Positions 43,725 through 53,145 of a stretch of 64,000 nt of DNA are shown here, piece by piece (position 1 is the stretch's first letter; each line of letters begins with the position of its first letter). A program made the position numbers and the translations under genes. The stretch spans positions 496,001 to 560,000 of the forward strand of contig NZ_JABGCI010000002.1 of assembly GCF_019799905.1 (NCBI RefSeq). Direction: 5' to 3'. Origin of the DNA: Trujillonella endophytica (GTDB lineage Bacteria > Actinomycetota > Actinomycetes > Mycobacteriales > Geodermatophilaceae). The notes beneath the pieces are model-generated. The model saw only the letters and a program-made list of their open reading frames with translations, was not told the origin of the DNA and ran no database searches.

Positions 43725-44674
43725 CGGCGCGCTGCGCCCGCTGCGTAGAGGGCGATGCCGGCGGCGACGCTGACGTTGAGCGACTCGGTGTCGCGGGTGA
43801 TCGGGATCCGGACGACGACGTCGCAGCGCTCGCGCACCAGCCGCGACAGCCCGGTGCCCTCGGCGCCGACGACCAGCGCCACCGGGTCCGCGAAGCCGTC
43901 GTAGTCGTGCAGGTCGACGTCGCCGTCGCCGGCCAGGCCCACGGTCTGCAGCCCGGCGTCCTGGTACGAGGCCAGCGCCCGGGCGAGGTTGACCGCCCGC
44001 GCCACCCGCAGGCGCGCGGCGGCGCCGGCGCTGGTGCGCCACGCCGAGGCGGTCATCCCGACCGAGCGCCGCTGCGGCACGACGACCCCGTGTGCGTCGA
44101 ACGCCGCGGCCGAGCGGACGACGGCGCCGAGGTTGCGGGGGTCGGTGACGCCGTCCATCGCCACGATCAGCGGCGGCCGGCCGGAGTTGCGCGCGAGGTC
44201 GAGCAGGTCGTCGGGGTGCGCGTACTCGTACGGCGGCACCTGCAGGCCGATGCCCTGGTGCAGCGCGTGGTTGGACATCCGGTCGAACTCGGCCTTGCCG
44301 ACCTCGAGCAGCGGCAGCCCGCGGTCGGCGGCCAGCGTCAGCGCCTCGGTGATCCGCTCGTCCGTGCGGCCGGCGTCGGTGACCACGTACAGCGCCGTCG
44401 CGGGGATCGCCGCGCGCAGGGCCTCCACCACGGGGTTGCGGCCCAGCAGCAGCTCCGGTGCCTCCTCGGCGCGCTGGCGGCTGCGGTCCCGCTCGGTGCG
44501 GCGGCGGGCCTCGGCCTGCGCCTTCCGTTGCGCGGGGTGGCCGTGGCGCGCCTCGGCGGGCGGGGTCGCCCCCCGGCCGACGAGCGAACGGCGGTTCTTG
44601 CCGCCGGTCCCGGCCGAGGCGGTCTTCTTGCCGGCGCCGGTGCTCCGGCCACGGCGCTGACTGTTGCCGGCCAT
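43721..44674 (-). CDS. rlmB: 23S rRNA Gm2251 2'-O-methyltransferase (TrmH/SpoU family)
   Basis: 317 residues. A Lys/Arg-rich N-terminal tail (about 1-70) precedes the SpoU substrate-binding domain ([15 protein letters not shown]). The trefoil-knot methyltransferase domain follows, with motifs [33 protein letters not shown] and [15 protein letters not shown]-dependent methylation of rRNA is expected. Overlaps cysS by 1 bp (ATGA). Confidence 0.94.
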   Translation of the reverse strand: MAGNSQRRGRSTGAGKKTASAGTGGKNRRSLVGRGATPPAEARHGHPAQRKAQAEARRRTERDRSRQRAEEAPELLLGRNPVVEALRAAIPATALYVVTDAGRTDERITEALTLAADRGLPLLEVGKAEFDRMSNHALHQGIGLQVPPYEYAHPDDLLDLARNSGRPPLIVAMDGVTDPRNLGAVVRSAAAFDAHGVVVPQRRSVGMTASAWRTSAGAAARLRVARAVNLARALASYQDAGLQTVGLAGDGDVDLHDYDGFADPVALVVGAEGTGLSRLVRERCDVVVRIPITRDTESLNVSVAAGIALYAAGAARR

Positions 44675-46077
44675 CAGCGGCTCAGCTCCCATCGGGGTCC
44701 TGACGGGGTGTCCTCGACCTGCACACCGAGGGCGGTGAGCTGGTCGCGCACCGCGTCGGCGGTCGGGAAGTCCTTGCGGGCGCGGGCGGCCTGCCGCTGC
44801 TCCAGCGCGAGCCGCACCAGCCCGTCGGTCACCTCGGCCAGCCGGTCGTCCGAGCCGGCGGCGGTCGCCCACCGCGGGTCGAGCGGGTCCAGCCCGAGGA
44901 CGTCGAGCATCGCGCGCACCGCGCCCAGCGCGGCCGTCGTCGCGGCGTCGTCCCCGCGGTCCAGCGCGCCGTTGCCCTGGCGGACGGTGTCGTGGACGAC
45001 GCCCACCGCGGCGGAGGTGCGCAGGTCGTCGTCCATCGCGGCGTCGAAGTCGGCCGGCCGGGCCGAGGGGGCGACGTCGCCGACCCGCTCGATCGCCCGG
45101 CGGACGAAGGACTCGATCCGCCGGTAGGCGACGCCGGCCTCCTGCAGGGCGGCGTCGGTGAACTCGATGGTCGACCGGTAGTGCGGGGTGACGAGGTAGT
45201 AGCGCAGCTCGACCGGCCGCACCCGCTGCACGACCTCGTCGACCAGCGCCGTGTTGCCCATCGACTTGCTCATCTTCTCGCCGCCGAGGGTCACCCAGCC
45301 GTTGTGCACCCAGTACCGGGCGAACGCGTCGCCGGCCGCCCGCGACTGGGCCTGCTCGTTCTCGTGGTGCGGGAAGCGCAGGTCCAGCCCGCCGCCGTGG
45401 ATGTCGAACTCCGACCCCAGGTAGCGCCCGGCCATCGCCGAGCACTCGAGGTGCCAGCCCGGCCGTCCGCGGCCCCAGGGGGTCGGCCAGGAGGCGGTGT
45501 CGGGCTCCCCCGGCTTCGCGCCCTTCCACAGCGCGAAGTCGCGCGGGTCGTGCTTGCGGTCGTCGGTGTCGGTGTCGGCCGCCGGCTGCAGGTCGTCGAC
45601 GCGCTGCCCGGTCAGTGCGCCGTACTCGGCGAACGAGCGCACGTCGAAGTAGACGTCGCCGTCGACGGCGTAGGCGTGCCCGCGCTCGATCAGCCGCTGC
45701 ATCAGCTCGATCATCTCGGGCACGTGCCCGGTGGCCCGCGGCTCGTAGGTGGGCGGCAGCACGCCGAGGACGTCGTACGCGCGGGTGCAGGCCAGCTCGT
45801 TCTCGTAGGCCCAGGCCCACCACGGCACGCCGTTGACCTCGGCCTTGGTCAGGATCTTGTCGTCGATGTCGGTGACGTTGCGGACCAGGGTCACCCGGTG
45901 CCCGGTGGCGGTGAGCCAGCGGCGGAGGACGTCGAAGTTCAGCGCCGCGCGGACGTGCCCGACGTGCGGCGGGCCCTGCACCGTCAGACCGCAGACGTAC
46001 ATCGAGACCTCGCCGGCGCGCAGGGGCTCGAAGTCGCGTACCGCGCGGGCAGCGGTGTCGTGCAGGCGCAGGCTCAC
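44674..46077 (-). CDS. cysS: Cysteinyl-tRNA synthetase
   Basis: 467 residues, class I synthetase: zinc-site Cys in [12 protein letters not shown]-type [26 protein letters not shown], and EKMSKSMGN. The C-terminal DALR-like helical part ends at [13 protein letters not shown]. Charges tRNA-Cys. GTG 46077 overlaps ispF by 4 bp; fourth gene of the carD operon. Confidence 0.97.
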   Translation of the reverse strand: MSLRLHDTAARAVRDFEPLRAGEVSMYVCGLTVQGPPHVGHVRAALNFDVLRRWLTATGHRVTLVRNVTDIDDKILTKAEVNGVPWWAWAYENELACTRAYDVLGVLPPTYEPRATGHVPEMIELMQRLIERGHAYAVDGDVYFDVRSFAEYGALTGQRVDDLQPAADTDTDDRKHDPRDFALWKGAKPGEPDTASWPTPWGRGRPGWHLECSAMAGRYLGSEFDIHGGGLDLRFPHHENEQAQSRAAGDAFARYWVHNGWVTLGGEKMSKSMGNTALVDEVVQRVRPVELRYYLVTPHYRSTIEFTDAALQEAGVAYRRIESFVRRAIERVGDVAPSARPADFDAAMDDDLRTSAAVGVVHDTVRQGNGALDRGDDAATTAALGAVRAMLDVLGLDPLDPRWATAAGSDDRLAEVTDGLVRLALEQRQAARARKDFPTADAVRDQLTALGVQVEDTPSGPRWELSR

Positions 46078-46589
46078 CGCGAGGAGTCTACGGAGCCCGC
46101 CACGCCGTCGATCCGCACCACCAGCGCGGTCGCCACCGCCGCCCGGCCCTCGCCCCGCCCGACGAGGCCCAGCCCGTCGGTCGTCGTACCGGAGACGCTC
46201 ACCGGGGCGCCCAGCGCGGCCGACAGCACGGCCTCCGCCTCCGCCCGCCGCGGCCCCAGCTTCGGCGTGGGGGCGATCAGCTGCACCGAGGCGTTGCCGA
46301 CCCGCCAGCCGGCCGCGGCCAGCACCTCGCGGACGTGCTCGAGGACCGCCGCGCCGCGAGCGCCGGCCCAGCGGGGGTCGTCGGTACCGAGCAGCCCGCC
46401 GATGTCGCCCAGCCCCGCCGCGGAGAGGACGGCATCGGTCAGCGCGTGCGCGACCACGTCGCCGTCGGAGTGCCCGGCGCAGCCGTCGGCGCCCGGCCAC
46501 TCGAGCCCCGCCAGCCAGCAGGCACGGCCCGCCTCGACCGGGTGGACGTCGACGCCGGTGCCGACCCGCGGCAGCTCGGGCCGCGTCAC
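46074..46589 (-). CDS. ispF: 2-C-methyl-D-erythritol 2,4-cyclodiphosphate synthase
   Basis: 171 residues, fifth step of the MEP isoprenoid pathway. Metal-binding [12 protein letters not shown] (Asp, His), [25 protein letters not shown], and the terminal [15 protein letters not shown] homotrimer. Overlaps ispD by 4 bp, with coupled translation. GTG start at 46589. Confidence 0.96.
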   Translation of the reverse strand: MTRPELPRVGTGVDVHPVEAGRACWLAGLEWPGADGCAGHSDGDVVAHALTDAVLSAAGLGDIGGLLGTDDPRWAGARGAAVLEHVREVLAAAGWRVGNASVQLIAPTPKLGPRRAEAEAVLSAALGAPVSVSGTTTDGLGLVGRGEGRAAVATALVVRIDGVAGSVDSSR

Positions 46590-47248
46590 CGGCTCACCTG
46601 CAGCTCGGCCAGCGCCAGGTCGTGCGCGACGGTCACCTTCGCCGCCCGCTCGTCCCCGGCGACCGTCGTGACGGGGACGCCGTGGGCACGGACCACGGCG
46701 GCGTCGTCGGTGAGCTCCGCGGTGTCGTCGAGAGCCGCGTAGGCGGCAACGAGGGTCGCGCGGTCGAAGCCCTGCGGCGTCTGCACCCGGCGCAGCGTGC
46801 CGCGGTCGGGCGCGGCGGTGACCGTGCCCTGGCCGTCCACCACGACGGTGGTGTCGACGACGGGCAGCACCGGGACCACGGCGAGCGCCCCGGCGGCCAG
46901 CGCGTCGAGCACCCGGGCCACCACGGCGGGCGGGGTCAGCGGGCGGGCGGCGTCGTGCACCAGGACCGCCCCTGCGCCGTCGGGGACGGCACCGAGCGCC
47001 GCCCGGACCGATGCGGTCCGGGTGGCCCCGCCCTCGACGAGGCGGACGCCGTCCGGCAGCACGGCCGCGAACTGGTCGTGCTCGGCGGCGGGGACGGCGA
47101 CGACGACCTCGTCCACCCCGCCGTCGACCAGGGTGGCCACCGCCCAGGCGACCAGGGGACGAGCGGCGAGCGGGACCAGCGCCTTGGGCCGATCAGCCCC
47201 CAGACGCAGACCACTCCCGGCCGCTGCGACGATGCCGACAGCGAACAC
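46586..47248 (-). CDS. ispD: 2-C-methyl-D-erythritol 4-phosphate cytidylyltransferase
   Basis: 220 residues; MEP pathway third step, MEP + CTP to CDP-ME. Nucleotide loop [33 protein letters not shown] (ribose/metal Asp), [13 protein letters not shown] and TDDAAVV near the end. GTG 47248, 40 bp after carD. Confidence 0.96.
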   Translation of the reverse strand: MFAVGIVAAAGSGLRLGADRPKALVPLAARPLVAWAVATLVDGGVDEVVVAVPAAEHDQFAAVLPDGVRLVEGGATRTASVRAALGAVPDGAGAVLVHDAARPLTPPAVVARVLDALAAGALAVVPVLPVVDTTVVVDGQGTVTAAPDRGTLRRVQTPQGFDRATLVAAYAALDDTAELTDDAAVVRAHGVPVTTVAGDERAAKVTVAHDLALAELQVSR

Positions 47249-47288
47249 GGGAGTGGTCTGGTGGAGCGGGTGCGCGGGAGTTACGCGC

Positions 47289-47771
47289 TCAGCTGGCGAG
47301 GACCTCGTCGAGGAGGACCTCGGCCTTGTCCTCGTTGGTGCCCTCGGCGAGCGCGAGCTCGCTGACCAGGATCTGGCGGGCCTTGGAGAGCATCCGCTTC
47401 TCGCCGGCGGACAGGCCACGGTCCTTGTCGCGACGCCACAGGTCACGCACGACCTCCGCGACCTTGTTCACGTCGCCGGAGGCCAGCTTCTCGAGGTTCG
47501 CCTTGTAGCGGCGGGACCAGTTGGTCGGCTCCTCGGTGTGCGGGGCACGCAGGACCTCGAAGACCTTGTCCAGCCCCTCCTGACCGACGACGTCGCGGAC
47601 GCCGACGATCTCTGCGTTGTCAGCCGGCACGCGCACGGTGAGGTCGCCCTGGGCGACCTTCAGGACGAGGTAGGCCCGCTCCTCGCCCTTGACGGTGCGA
47701 GTCTCGATCGCCTCGATCAGCGCGGCCCCGTGGTGCGGGTAGACGACGGTCTCGCCAACAGTGAAGCCCAT
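47289..47771 (-). CDS. carD: CarD-family transcription regulator
   Basis: 160 residues: N-terminal RNA polymerase-interaction domain ([20 protein letters not shown], about 1-55) and a C-terminal DNA-binding helical domain ([32 protein letters not shown]). It stabilises the open complex at rRNA and other promoters. AAAGGGG lies about 11 nt upstream of the ATG. A TAGGCT -10-like hexamer is visible in the leader. First gene of the operon with ispD-ispF-cysS-rlmB-cupin. Confidence 0.97.
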   Translation of the reverse strand: MGFTVGETVVYPHHGAALIEAIETRTVKGEERAYLVLKVAQGDLTVRVPADNAEIVGVRDVVGQEGLDKVFEVLRAPHTEEPTNWSRRYKANLEKLASGDVNKVAEVVRDLWRRDKDRGLSAGEKRMLSKARQILVSELALAEGTNEDKAEVLLDEVLAS

Positions 47772-47895
47772 GTGGATGTGACCCCTTTCGCTGTCCACAG
47801 CCTACCACGGCAGACTGCTCCCAGGGATGCTCCGAGACCGACAAAGGCGCAGGTCAGAAGGCACATGAGATACCCGGGGAGGGGTTGACAGCGGC

Positions 47896-48753
47896 ATGGT
47901 CGGTGTGCCTGCGGAGCCCACCCGGAGGGCCGTGTCGGCCCGCGCCCTGGTGCTCGCCACCCACCCCGGACCGGCGCTGGCGGTGACCGTCGTCGCCACC
48001 CTGCTCGCCGTCGCCGCGGGGGTGCCGGCGGGGCGCGCGGGGCTGGTGTGCCTGGCAGTCCTCGCAGGTCAGGCGTCCATCGGCTGGAGCAACGACTGGC
48101 TCGACGCGGACCGGGACCGGGCCGTGGCCCGGGCCGACAAGCCGGTCGTCCAGGGCGCCGTCAGCCCCGCGGTGCTGCGGTCGGCGGCGCTCGGGAGCGT
48201 CGTCCTGGCCGTCGTCCTCTCGCTGCTGCTGGGGGCCGCCCCGGGCCTGCTGCTGCTCACGCTCGTGGCCAGCGGCTGGGCGTACAACGCCGGGCTCAAG
48301 CGGACCGCCGCCTCGGTCGTGCCCTACGTGACCGGCTTCGGGCTGCTGCCGGCCGGTGTCGTCGCCGCTGCCCCGGGGAGCCCGGCCGCCCCCTGGTGGC
48401 TGATCGCCGCCGGGGGCGCGCTGGGGGCCGCGGCACATCTGGCCAACGTCGCGCCCGACATCGAGGAGGACCTCGCCACCGGGGTGCGCGGCCTCCCCCA
48501 CCGCATCGGCGCGCGGGCATCGGCGGCGGCCGGCGCGGTGCTGCTGTTCGCCGCCTCGCTGGTGCTGGTGTTCGGACCCGACGGCCCACCGACCGTCGCC
48601 GGCTGGACCGGGCTGGCCCTTGCCGTGCCGGCCGTCGTCGTGGCGGCCCTGTCCGGGACGGCGCGGTTCCGCCGGCTGGCCTTCCCCGCCGTGATGCTGC
48701 TGACCGTGCTCGACGTCGTCCTGCTGCTGGCCGGTGGGGCCGCGCTCACCTGA
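47896..48753 (+). CDS. UbiA-family prenyltransferase
   Basis: 285 residues, eight TM helices. First aspartate motif SNDWLDADRDRAVARADKP and second one in DIEEDLATGVRGLPHRIG, the UbiA prenyl-diphosphate/Mg sites. It attaches a prenyl chain to an aromatic or lipid acceptor in the membrane. In actinomycetes it may serve quinone, chlorophyll-like or glycolipid synthesis; no partner is adjacent. It is divergent from carD (124 bp). Confidence 0.9.
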   Translation: MVGVPAEPTRRAVSARALVLATHPGPALAVTVVATLLAVAAGVPAGRAGLVCLAVLAGQASIGWSNDWLDADRDRAVARADKPVVQGAVSPAVLRSAALGSVVLAVVLSLLLGAAPGLLLLTLVASGWAYNAGLKRTAASVVPYVTGFGLLPAGVVAAAPGSPAAPWWLIAAGGALGAAAHLANVAPDIEEDLATGVRGLPHRIGARASAAAGAVLLFAASLVLVFGPDGPPTVAGWTGLALAVPAVVVAALSGTARFRRLAFPAVMLLTVLDVVLLLAGGAALT

Positions 48754-48774
48754 GCACGGCCCCACCCGAGGAGC

Positions 48775-49911
48775 TCAGCGGCCGCGGTTGCCGTTCCCGT
48801 TGCCGCCGCCGTTGCCGGCGTTGCCGTTCCCGCCGCCGTTGCCGGAGTTCCCGTTGCCGGTGTTCGGGTTCCCACCGTCGCCCGGGTTCCCGTTCCCGCC
48901 GGCGTTCCCGCCGTTGACCGAGCCGTGGCCGGCGTTGCCGGAGCCGTTCCCGTTCCCGCCGGTGGCGGTCGGCGCGGGCGCGGGCTGGACCGGCGCCTCG
49001 TCGACGACGCCCTGGTCGGTGTCGTCGACCGGCGCGGCCGGAGGCTGCGCGACCGGCTCCTCCTGGTCCGGAGCCGGGAGCGAGTCCGCAGCGAGCGCCT
49101 GACAGTCCTCGGTGGTGGGCCGGCCGGGCTTGTCCGCACGGGCGAAGCAGCTCACGACGTCGCCGCGGACCAGACCGGCGTGGGAACCCGCGCTGACCCA
49201 GGCGCCGAAGGACTGCCACTGGTCCCCGTCCGGGCCCAGCACCCACACCGCGGGGTCGACCGGCTGGTCCTCGACGGTCCCGTCGGTGCCGTCGCCGTCG
49301 GTGCCGTCGCCGTCGGTGCCGTCGCCGTCGGTGCCGTCGCCGTCGGTGCCGTCGCCGTCGGTGCCGTCGCCGTCGGTGCCGTCGCCGTCGGTGCCGTCGC
49401 CGTCGGTGCCGTCGCCGTCCGTGCCGTCGTCCGTGCTGCCGTCGCCGGTGGTGCCGCCGTCCGTGCCGCCGTCGCCGGTGTCGCTGCCGCCGTCCGTGGC
49501 CGTGTCGTCGGTGGCCTCTCCTGCCTCGACGACCGCGGTGTCCTCACCGGGGAGGGGCAGGACGTCGGTGGACACCGCGCCGGTCAGGGCGAGGGCGACG
49601 GCGCCGCCGGCCGTGGCCGCCTTGGCGACGGCGCCCGCGGCGACGAACTTGGTGACGAGCGTGCTGAGGATCATGCGGGGTCTCTTCCGTGAGCTCCGAG
49701 CGGGCCCGACCGTCCTCGTGGACGCGTCGGGGAGGAGACCGATCACCAGCAGCTCGGCCAGGGCCGCGTTGGGCCGCCCGGGCGCCGTGGCGCCGGCCCG
49801 GACCGCGTCGGTGAACGCGGCCAGGCCCGGGGCGCCCGCGGGCACGGGACGGCCGGCGAGGCAGGCCTCGAAGGCCTCCTCGGCGGCGCGGTCGTCAGCT
49901 GGAGTGGTCAT
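48775..49911 (-). CDS. Membrane-anchored sigma-linked protein with TDGDG repeats
   Basis: 378 residues, coupled to the sigma factor gene by an ATGA overlap. N-terminal about 80 residues are cytoplasmic ([16 protein letters not shown] region), TM about 80-112 ([31 protein letters not shown]). Then come an extracellular acidic Thr/Asp/Gly repeat (TDGDG)n, a compact middle domain with [13 protein letters not shown] and two Cys ([16 protein letters not shown]), and a Gly/Asn-rich tail (GNGNGSGN). By position and topology it is an anti-sigma candidate, although the usual zinc-finger (HxxxCxxC) is absent. The repeat may vary in length. Confidence 0.75.
   Translation of the reverse strand: MTTPADDRAAEEAFEACLAGRPVPAGAPGLAAFTDAVRAGATAPGRPNAALAELLVIGLLPDASTRTVGPARSSRKRPRMILSTLVTKFVAAGAVAKAATAGGAVALALTGAVSTDVLPLPGEDTAVVEAGEATDDTATDGGSDTGDGGTDGGTTGDGSTDDGTDGDGTDGDGTDGDGTDGDGTDGDGTDGDGTDGDGTDGDGTDGDGTDGTVEDQPVDPAVWVLGPDGDQWQSFGAWVSAGSHAGLVRGDVVSCFARADKPGRPTTEDCQALAADSLPAPDQEEPVAQPPAAPVDDTDQGVVDEAPVQPAPAPTATGGNGNGSGNAGHGSVNGGNAGGNGNPGDGGNPNTGNGNSGNGGGNGNAGNGGGNGNGNRGR
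49283..49425. repeat. Tandem 15-bp repeat (encodes TDGDG)
   Basis: The GTGCC core of the 15-bp unit occurs ten times at exact 15-bp spacing from 49286 to 49425, inside the sigma-linked membrane protein gene. The unit length keeps the frame, so changes in copy number alter only the linker length. The copies are nearly identical, which suggests recent expansion. Confidence 0.9.
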
Positions 49912-50525
49912 CTCGCTCCCGTCATCGCCGGGCGGGCCCGTAGGGGTGCGCGGACCGTCCCGGGATCACCCGCCGGGGTGGCTCCGGCCGGATCGAGGGT
50001 CGCCCGCAGGGTGCGCAGCCCCCGCCGCTGCAGCGCCTTGACCGAGCCCTCGGACCGGCCCATCACGGTGGCCACCTGCTCCACGGTGAGGTCGGCGAGC
50101 ACCCGCAGGAGCAGGACGGACCGCTGGTCGGCCGGCAGCCCGGCGCACAGCCGGTGGACGGTCTCGGTGCCCAGCCGCGCCAGGACGTCGTCCTCGACGT
50201 CACCGCCGACGGCCTCGGGGACCGCGTCGCCGTCGTCGGCCAGCTGCGGGCGCCGCCCACGACGGCGCCAGTCGTCCACCAGCCGTCGGTGCGCGATGGT
50301 GAACACCCACGACCGCAGGCCCTGCTCGTCGCCGGTGAAGCCCCCGAGACCGCGGAAGACGTCGAGGAAGGTCTCGCTCGCCAGGTCGTCGGCGTCCAGC
50401 GCGCCGTGCATCCGCAGGTAGCCCGTCACCGGGGGCGCGAGGTCCCGGTACAGCACCTCGAAGGCCCACGCCGCGCCCGCCTGGGCCGCCGCGAGGACCT
50501 CCTCGAACACCGGTCCCGTCGCCAT
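49908..50525 (-). CDS. RNA polymerase sigma factor (sigma-70/ECF type)
   Basis: 205 residues. Region 2 [17 protein letters not shown] and [19 protein letters not shown], region 4 [56 protein letters not shown] 5 nt upstream of ATG 50525; a GTG 6 nt earlier would sit on that site. Overlaps the membrane partner by 4 bp. Which genes it serves is unknown; the photolyase just upstream on the same strand suggests a light or oxidative-stress regulon (inference). Confidence 0.93.
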   Translation of the reverse strand: MATGPVFEEVLAAAQAGAAWAFEVLYRDLAPPVTGYLRMHGALDADDLASETFLDVFRGLGGFTGDEQGLRSWVFTIAHRRLVDDWRRRGRRPQLADDGDAVPEAVGGDVEDDVLARLGTETVHRLCAGLPADQRSVLLLRVLADLTVEQVATVMGRSEGSVKALQRRGLRTLRATLDPAGATPAGDPGTVRAPLRARPAMTGAR

Positions 50526-50615
50526 CCGCACCTCCTGCCGCCTCCCCGTGGCAGGGAAGGCATCGGCAGGTGCGGCGCCGGACCTGATGACGTGTCGCCC
50601 GGACGGGCGTTCCCG

Positions 50616-52163
50616 TCAGGGTGCGGCGGTGCCCCGGTCACGCTCCTGCTCGACGACGAGCGGGAGGTCCTTCAGCCGGTCCAGGCCCTGCAGCGGGCGG
50701 CGCATCCGGTGGTTGCCGGCCAGCCGTTCCCGGTTGCGCTCGAGGAACGCCCAGTAGCCGGCGGTGTAGGGACAGGCGTCCTCGCCGATCCGCTTCCGGG
50801 GGTCGTAGCGGCAGCCGCCGCAGTAGTCGCTCATCCGGTCGATGTATGCGCCGCCGGCGGCGTAGGGCTTGGTCGCCAGCACCCCGCCGTCGGCGTGCTG
50901 GCTCATGCCGACCACGTTGCTGACCATCACCCAGTCGTAGCCGTCGACGAAGGACCGGTGGAACCAGTCGGTGAGCTCCAGCGGGTCGATCCCGCGCTGG
51001 AGGGCGTAGTTGCCCAGCACCATCAGCCGCGGGATGTGGTGCACCCAGCCGTCCCGGCGCAGGTCGGGGAGGACGTCGGAGAGGCACGCGGCGTCGACGG
51101 CGTCCCCGTCGAGCTCGGCCATCCACTGCGGGACGGGCTCGGTCGCGGCCAGGGCGTTGCCGTGCCGGTAGTCCCGGCCGAGGTGCCAGTAGAGGTGCCA
51201 GATGTAGTCCCGCCAGCCCATCACCTGCCGGACGAAGCCCTCGACGCTGTTGAGCGGGAGGAGGTCGCCCGCGGCCGCCCGGTCGCGGGCGCTCTGCTCC
51301 GTCGCGACGACGACCTCCAGCGGGTCGAGCAGCCCCAGGTTGAGCGCCGGGGAGAGCAGCGAGTGGGCCAGCCAGCGGTCACCGGCGAGCATCGCGTCCT
51401 CGTGCGGGCCGAACGCGCCGAGCCGGTGGGCCAGGAACTCCTCCAGCCGCCGCAGGGCCTCGGCGCGGGTCACGGGGAACAGCCGCGGCCCGTCGTCCCC
51501 GACGAAGGAGACGAGCCCCTCGGCCTCCCACCGGTCGAGGTCGGCGCGGACCTCGGCGTCGATCTCGTCCTCCTCCGGCCACCACGGCTCGGGCACGCCG
51601 ATCCGGCCGTCGGCCGGTGGGGGCTCGCGGTTGTCGGCGTCGAGGTTCCACCGGCCGCCCAGCGGCTCGGCGCCGTTCATGAGGACGTCGTGCCGGCGGC
51701 GGGAGTCCCGGTAGAAGTCCTCCATCAGCAGGCGGCGGCGTCCCCGTCCGTCGGCCCACGCGGCGAACTCGGCCTGGGTGGCCACGAAGCCCCGCGCGGC
51801 CACCACCTCGAGGCCGGGACGGCGCAGCACGTAGTCCCGGCTGCTCCAGGTGGTGGGCGCACACACCGACACCGGCTCGCGGACCCGGTCGAGGGCCTCG
51901 GCGTACGAGACCACCCGGTGGTACTCGACCTGGTCGCCGAGCTCCGCGGCCCGGTGGCGCAGCGCCGACAGCACCAGGTGGGCCTTCTGCCGGTGGAACC
52001 GGCGCCGGGCGAACACCGCTCGGGACTCGATCAGCAGGACCGGCTGGTCGGGTGCGTCGAGGAAGTGCGGGCCGAGCTGGTCGGCGAAGCACCAGCGCCG
52101 CGTGCCCGGTGCCTGCGCCGGGAAGTCGGCGAGCGCCGGGTCGGCGTCGTGTGGGAGACCCAC
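50616..52163 (-). CDS. Cryptochrome/photolyase-family protein with Fe-S cluster (DPRP)
   Basis: 515 residues: N-terminal FAD/antenna-related CFADQLGPHFLD, LNADTRR-type middle, and the DPRP/FeS-BCP signatures GDRWLAHSLLSPALNLGLLDP, WRDYIWHLYWHLG, NYALQRGIDPLELTDWFH. Cys residues SDYCGGCRYDPRKRIGEDACPY suit a [4Fe-4S] cluster. The family includes the bacterial (6-4) photolyases. It repairs UV photoproducts using light or acts as a photoreceptor. GTG start 52163. It precedes the sigma factor gene by 90 bp on the same strand. Confidence 0.92.
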   Translation of the reverse strand: MGLPHDADPALADFPAQAPGTRRWCFADQLGPHFLDAPDQPVLLIESRAVFARRRFHRQKAHLVLSALRHRAAELGDQVEYHRVVSYAEALDRVREPVSVCAPTTWSSRDYVLRRPGLEVVAARGFVATQAEFAAWADGRGRRRLLMEDFYRDSRRRHDVLMNGAEPLGGRWNLDADNREPPPADGRIGVPEPWWPEEDEIDAEVRADLDRWEAEGLVSFVGDDGPRLFPVTRAEALRRLEEFLAHRLGAFGPHEDAMLAGDRWLAHSLLSPALNLGLLDPLEVVVATEQSARDRAAAGDLLPLNSVEGFVRQVMGWRDYIWHLYWHLGRDYRHGNALAATEPVPQWMAELDGDAVDAACLSDVLPDLRRDGWVHHIPRLMVLGNYALQRGIDPLELTDWFHRSFVDGYDWVMVSNVVGMSQHADGGVLATKPYAAGGAYIDRMSDYCGGCRYDPRKRIGEDACPYTAGYWAFLERNRERLAGNHRMRRPLQGLDRLKDLPLVVEQERDRGTAAP

Positions 52164-52267
52164 GGCCTCACCTCCCGGCGATCATCGTGGGGTGACCGTT
52201 AGGCTCGGCGCGACTCGGGCCACCGAACTCCCGGTGGCCGGCACGTGCTCGCTGGAGGTCGACCGCT

Positions 52268-53083
52268 GTGAACCGCGCCCTGCGCGCCGCCACGATGGGG
52301 GCCCTGCTGCTCACCCCGGTCGTCCTGACCGCCTGCAGTGCCGGGCAGGTCAACCAGACCAGCTCGCAGGACCGGGACAAGGTCGGGCCGTCGGCCGAGG
52401 TCGGTGACCTGCAGCTCCGCGCGGTCACGATCGCCCACCCCTGCGAGGCCGGCGACGAGGAGGCGGCGGCCTACCAGCAGGGCGACAGTCCCGAGCTGGT
52501 GCTGTCGATCGCCAACGGCAGCCGCGAGGACGACACGCTGACCGGCATCACCGGCGACGCCTTCGACGGCGTGTACGTCGGCGAGGTGCCCGACGAGACA
52601 TCGCCCACGACCTCCGCGGCCCCGACGACGTCGGCTGCGCCGAGCACCCCCGCGGAGTCCACGGAGACCCCTGGCACCACCGAGACCCCGAGCGGCTCCG
52701 AGGCCCCGGCCACGAGTGCCGCACCGACGACCGCCGCGCCGACGACCTCCGCGGCGGCGACGCCGAGCTCCCGCCTCGACGTCCCGATCACCGCCGGAGC
52801 GGTGACGAACATCGGGCTGCGGCAGTACGAGGAGGGCCGGCCCTGCGAGCCGGAGGTCTCGGAGGACAGCACCCGCCTCTTCCTCGCCGACCTCTCGGTG
52901 GACGAGCCCCTGACCGCGAGCCAGACGGTCACGGTGACGCTGACCTTCGCCAACGCGGGCGACGTGACGGTCCAGGCGCTCGTCGCCGGCCCCGGCGGCG
53001 AGCTGCCGCGCGGCGAGGCGTTCGACTTCCACGGGGAGGAAGGCGCCGAGAGCGGCAACGAGCAGGACACCGAGGCGGAGTGA
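52268..53083 (+). CDS. lpqE: LpqE-like lipoprotein
   Basis: 271 residues. Signal peptide with lipobox LTAC (Cys22), then a beta-rich domain (VGDLQLRAVTIAHPC...) split by a Ser/Thr/Ala/Pro-rich linker (TTSAAPTTSAAPST, about 115-175) and the second half NIGLRQYEEGRPCEPEV...VTLTFANAGDVTVQALVAGP. It resembles mycobacterial LpqE, which likewise precedes radA. The family has a copper-chaperone-like fold; function unproven. GTG start. Confidence 0.85.
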   Translation: MNRALRAATMGALLLTPVVLTACSAGQVNQTSSQDRDKVGPSAEVGDLQLRAVTIAHPCEAGDEEAAAYQQGDSPELVLSIANGSREDDTLTGITGDAFDGVYVGEVPDETSPTTSAAPTTSAAPSTPAESTETPGTTETPSGSEAPATSAAPTTAAPTTSAAATPSSRLDVPITAGAVTNIGLRQYEEGRPCEPEVSEDSTRLFLADLSVDEPLTASQTVTVTLTFANAGDVTVQALVAGPGGELPRGEAFDFHGEEGAESGNEQDTEAE

Positions 53084-53145
53084 CCGGCCGCCGGGGAGGT
53101 CGCGTCCTGCCCGGAACCGTCGCACCCCGCGGCTAGCGTCGGGGC

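Noticed and set aside
47884..47889. TTGACA -35-like hexamer just before the UbiA start
   Set aside because: Too close to the start codon (12 nt), and no -10 follows at 16-18 bp, so it is a chance match.
48781..48980. Repetitive GC-rich stretch (GNGNG tail) as a possible CRISPR or satellite
   Set aside because: It is in frame with the sigma-linked membrane protein and encodes a Gly/Asn tail; no spacer-repeat pattern.
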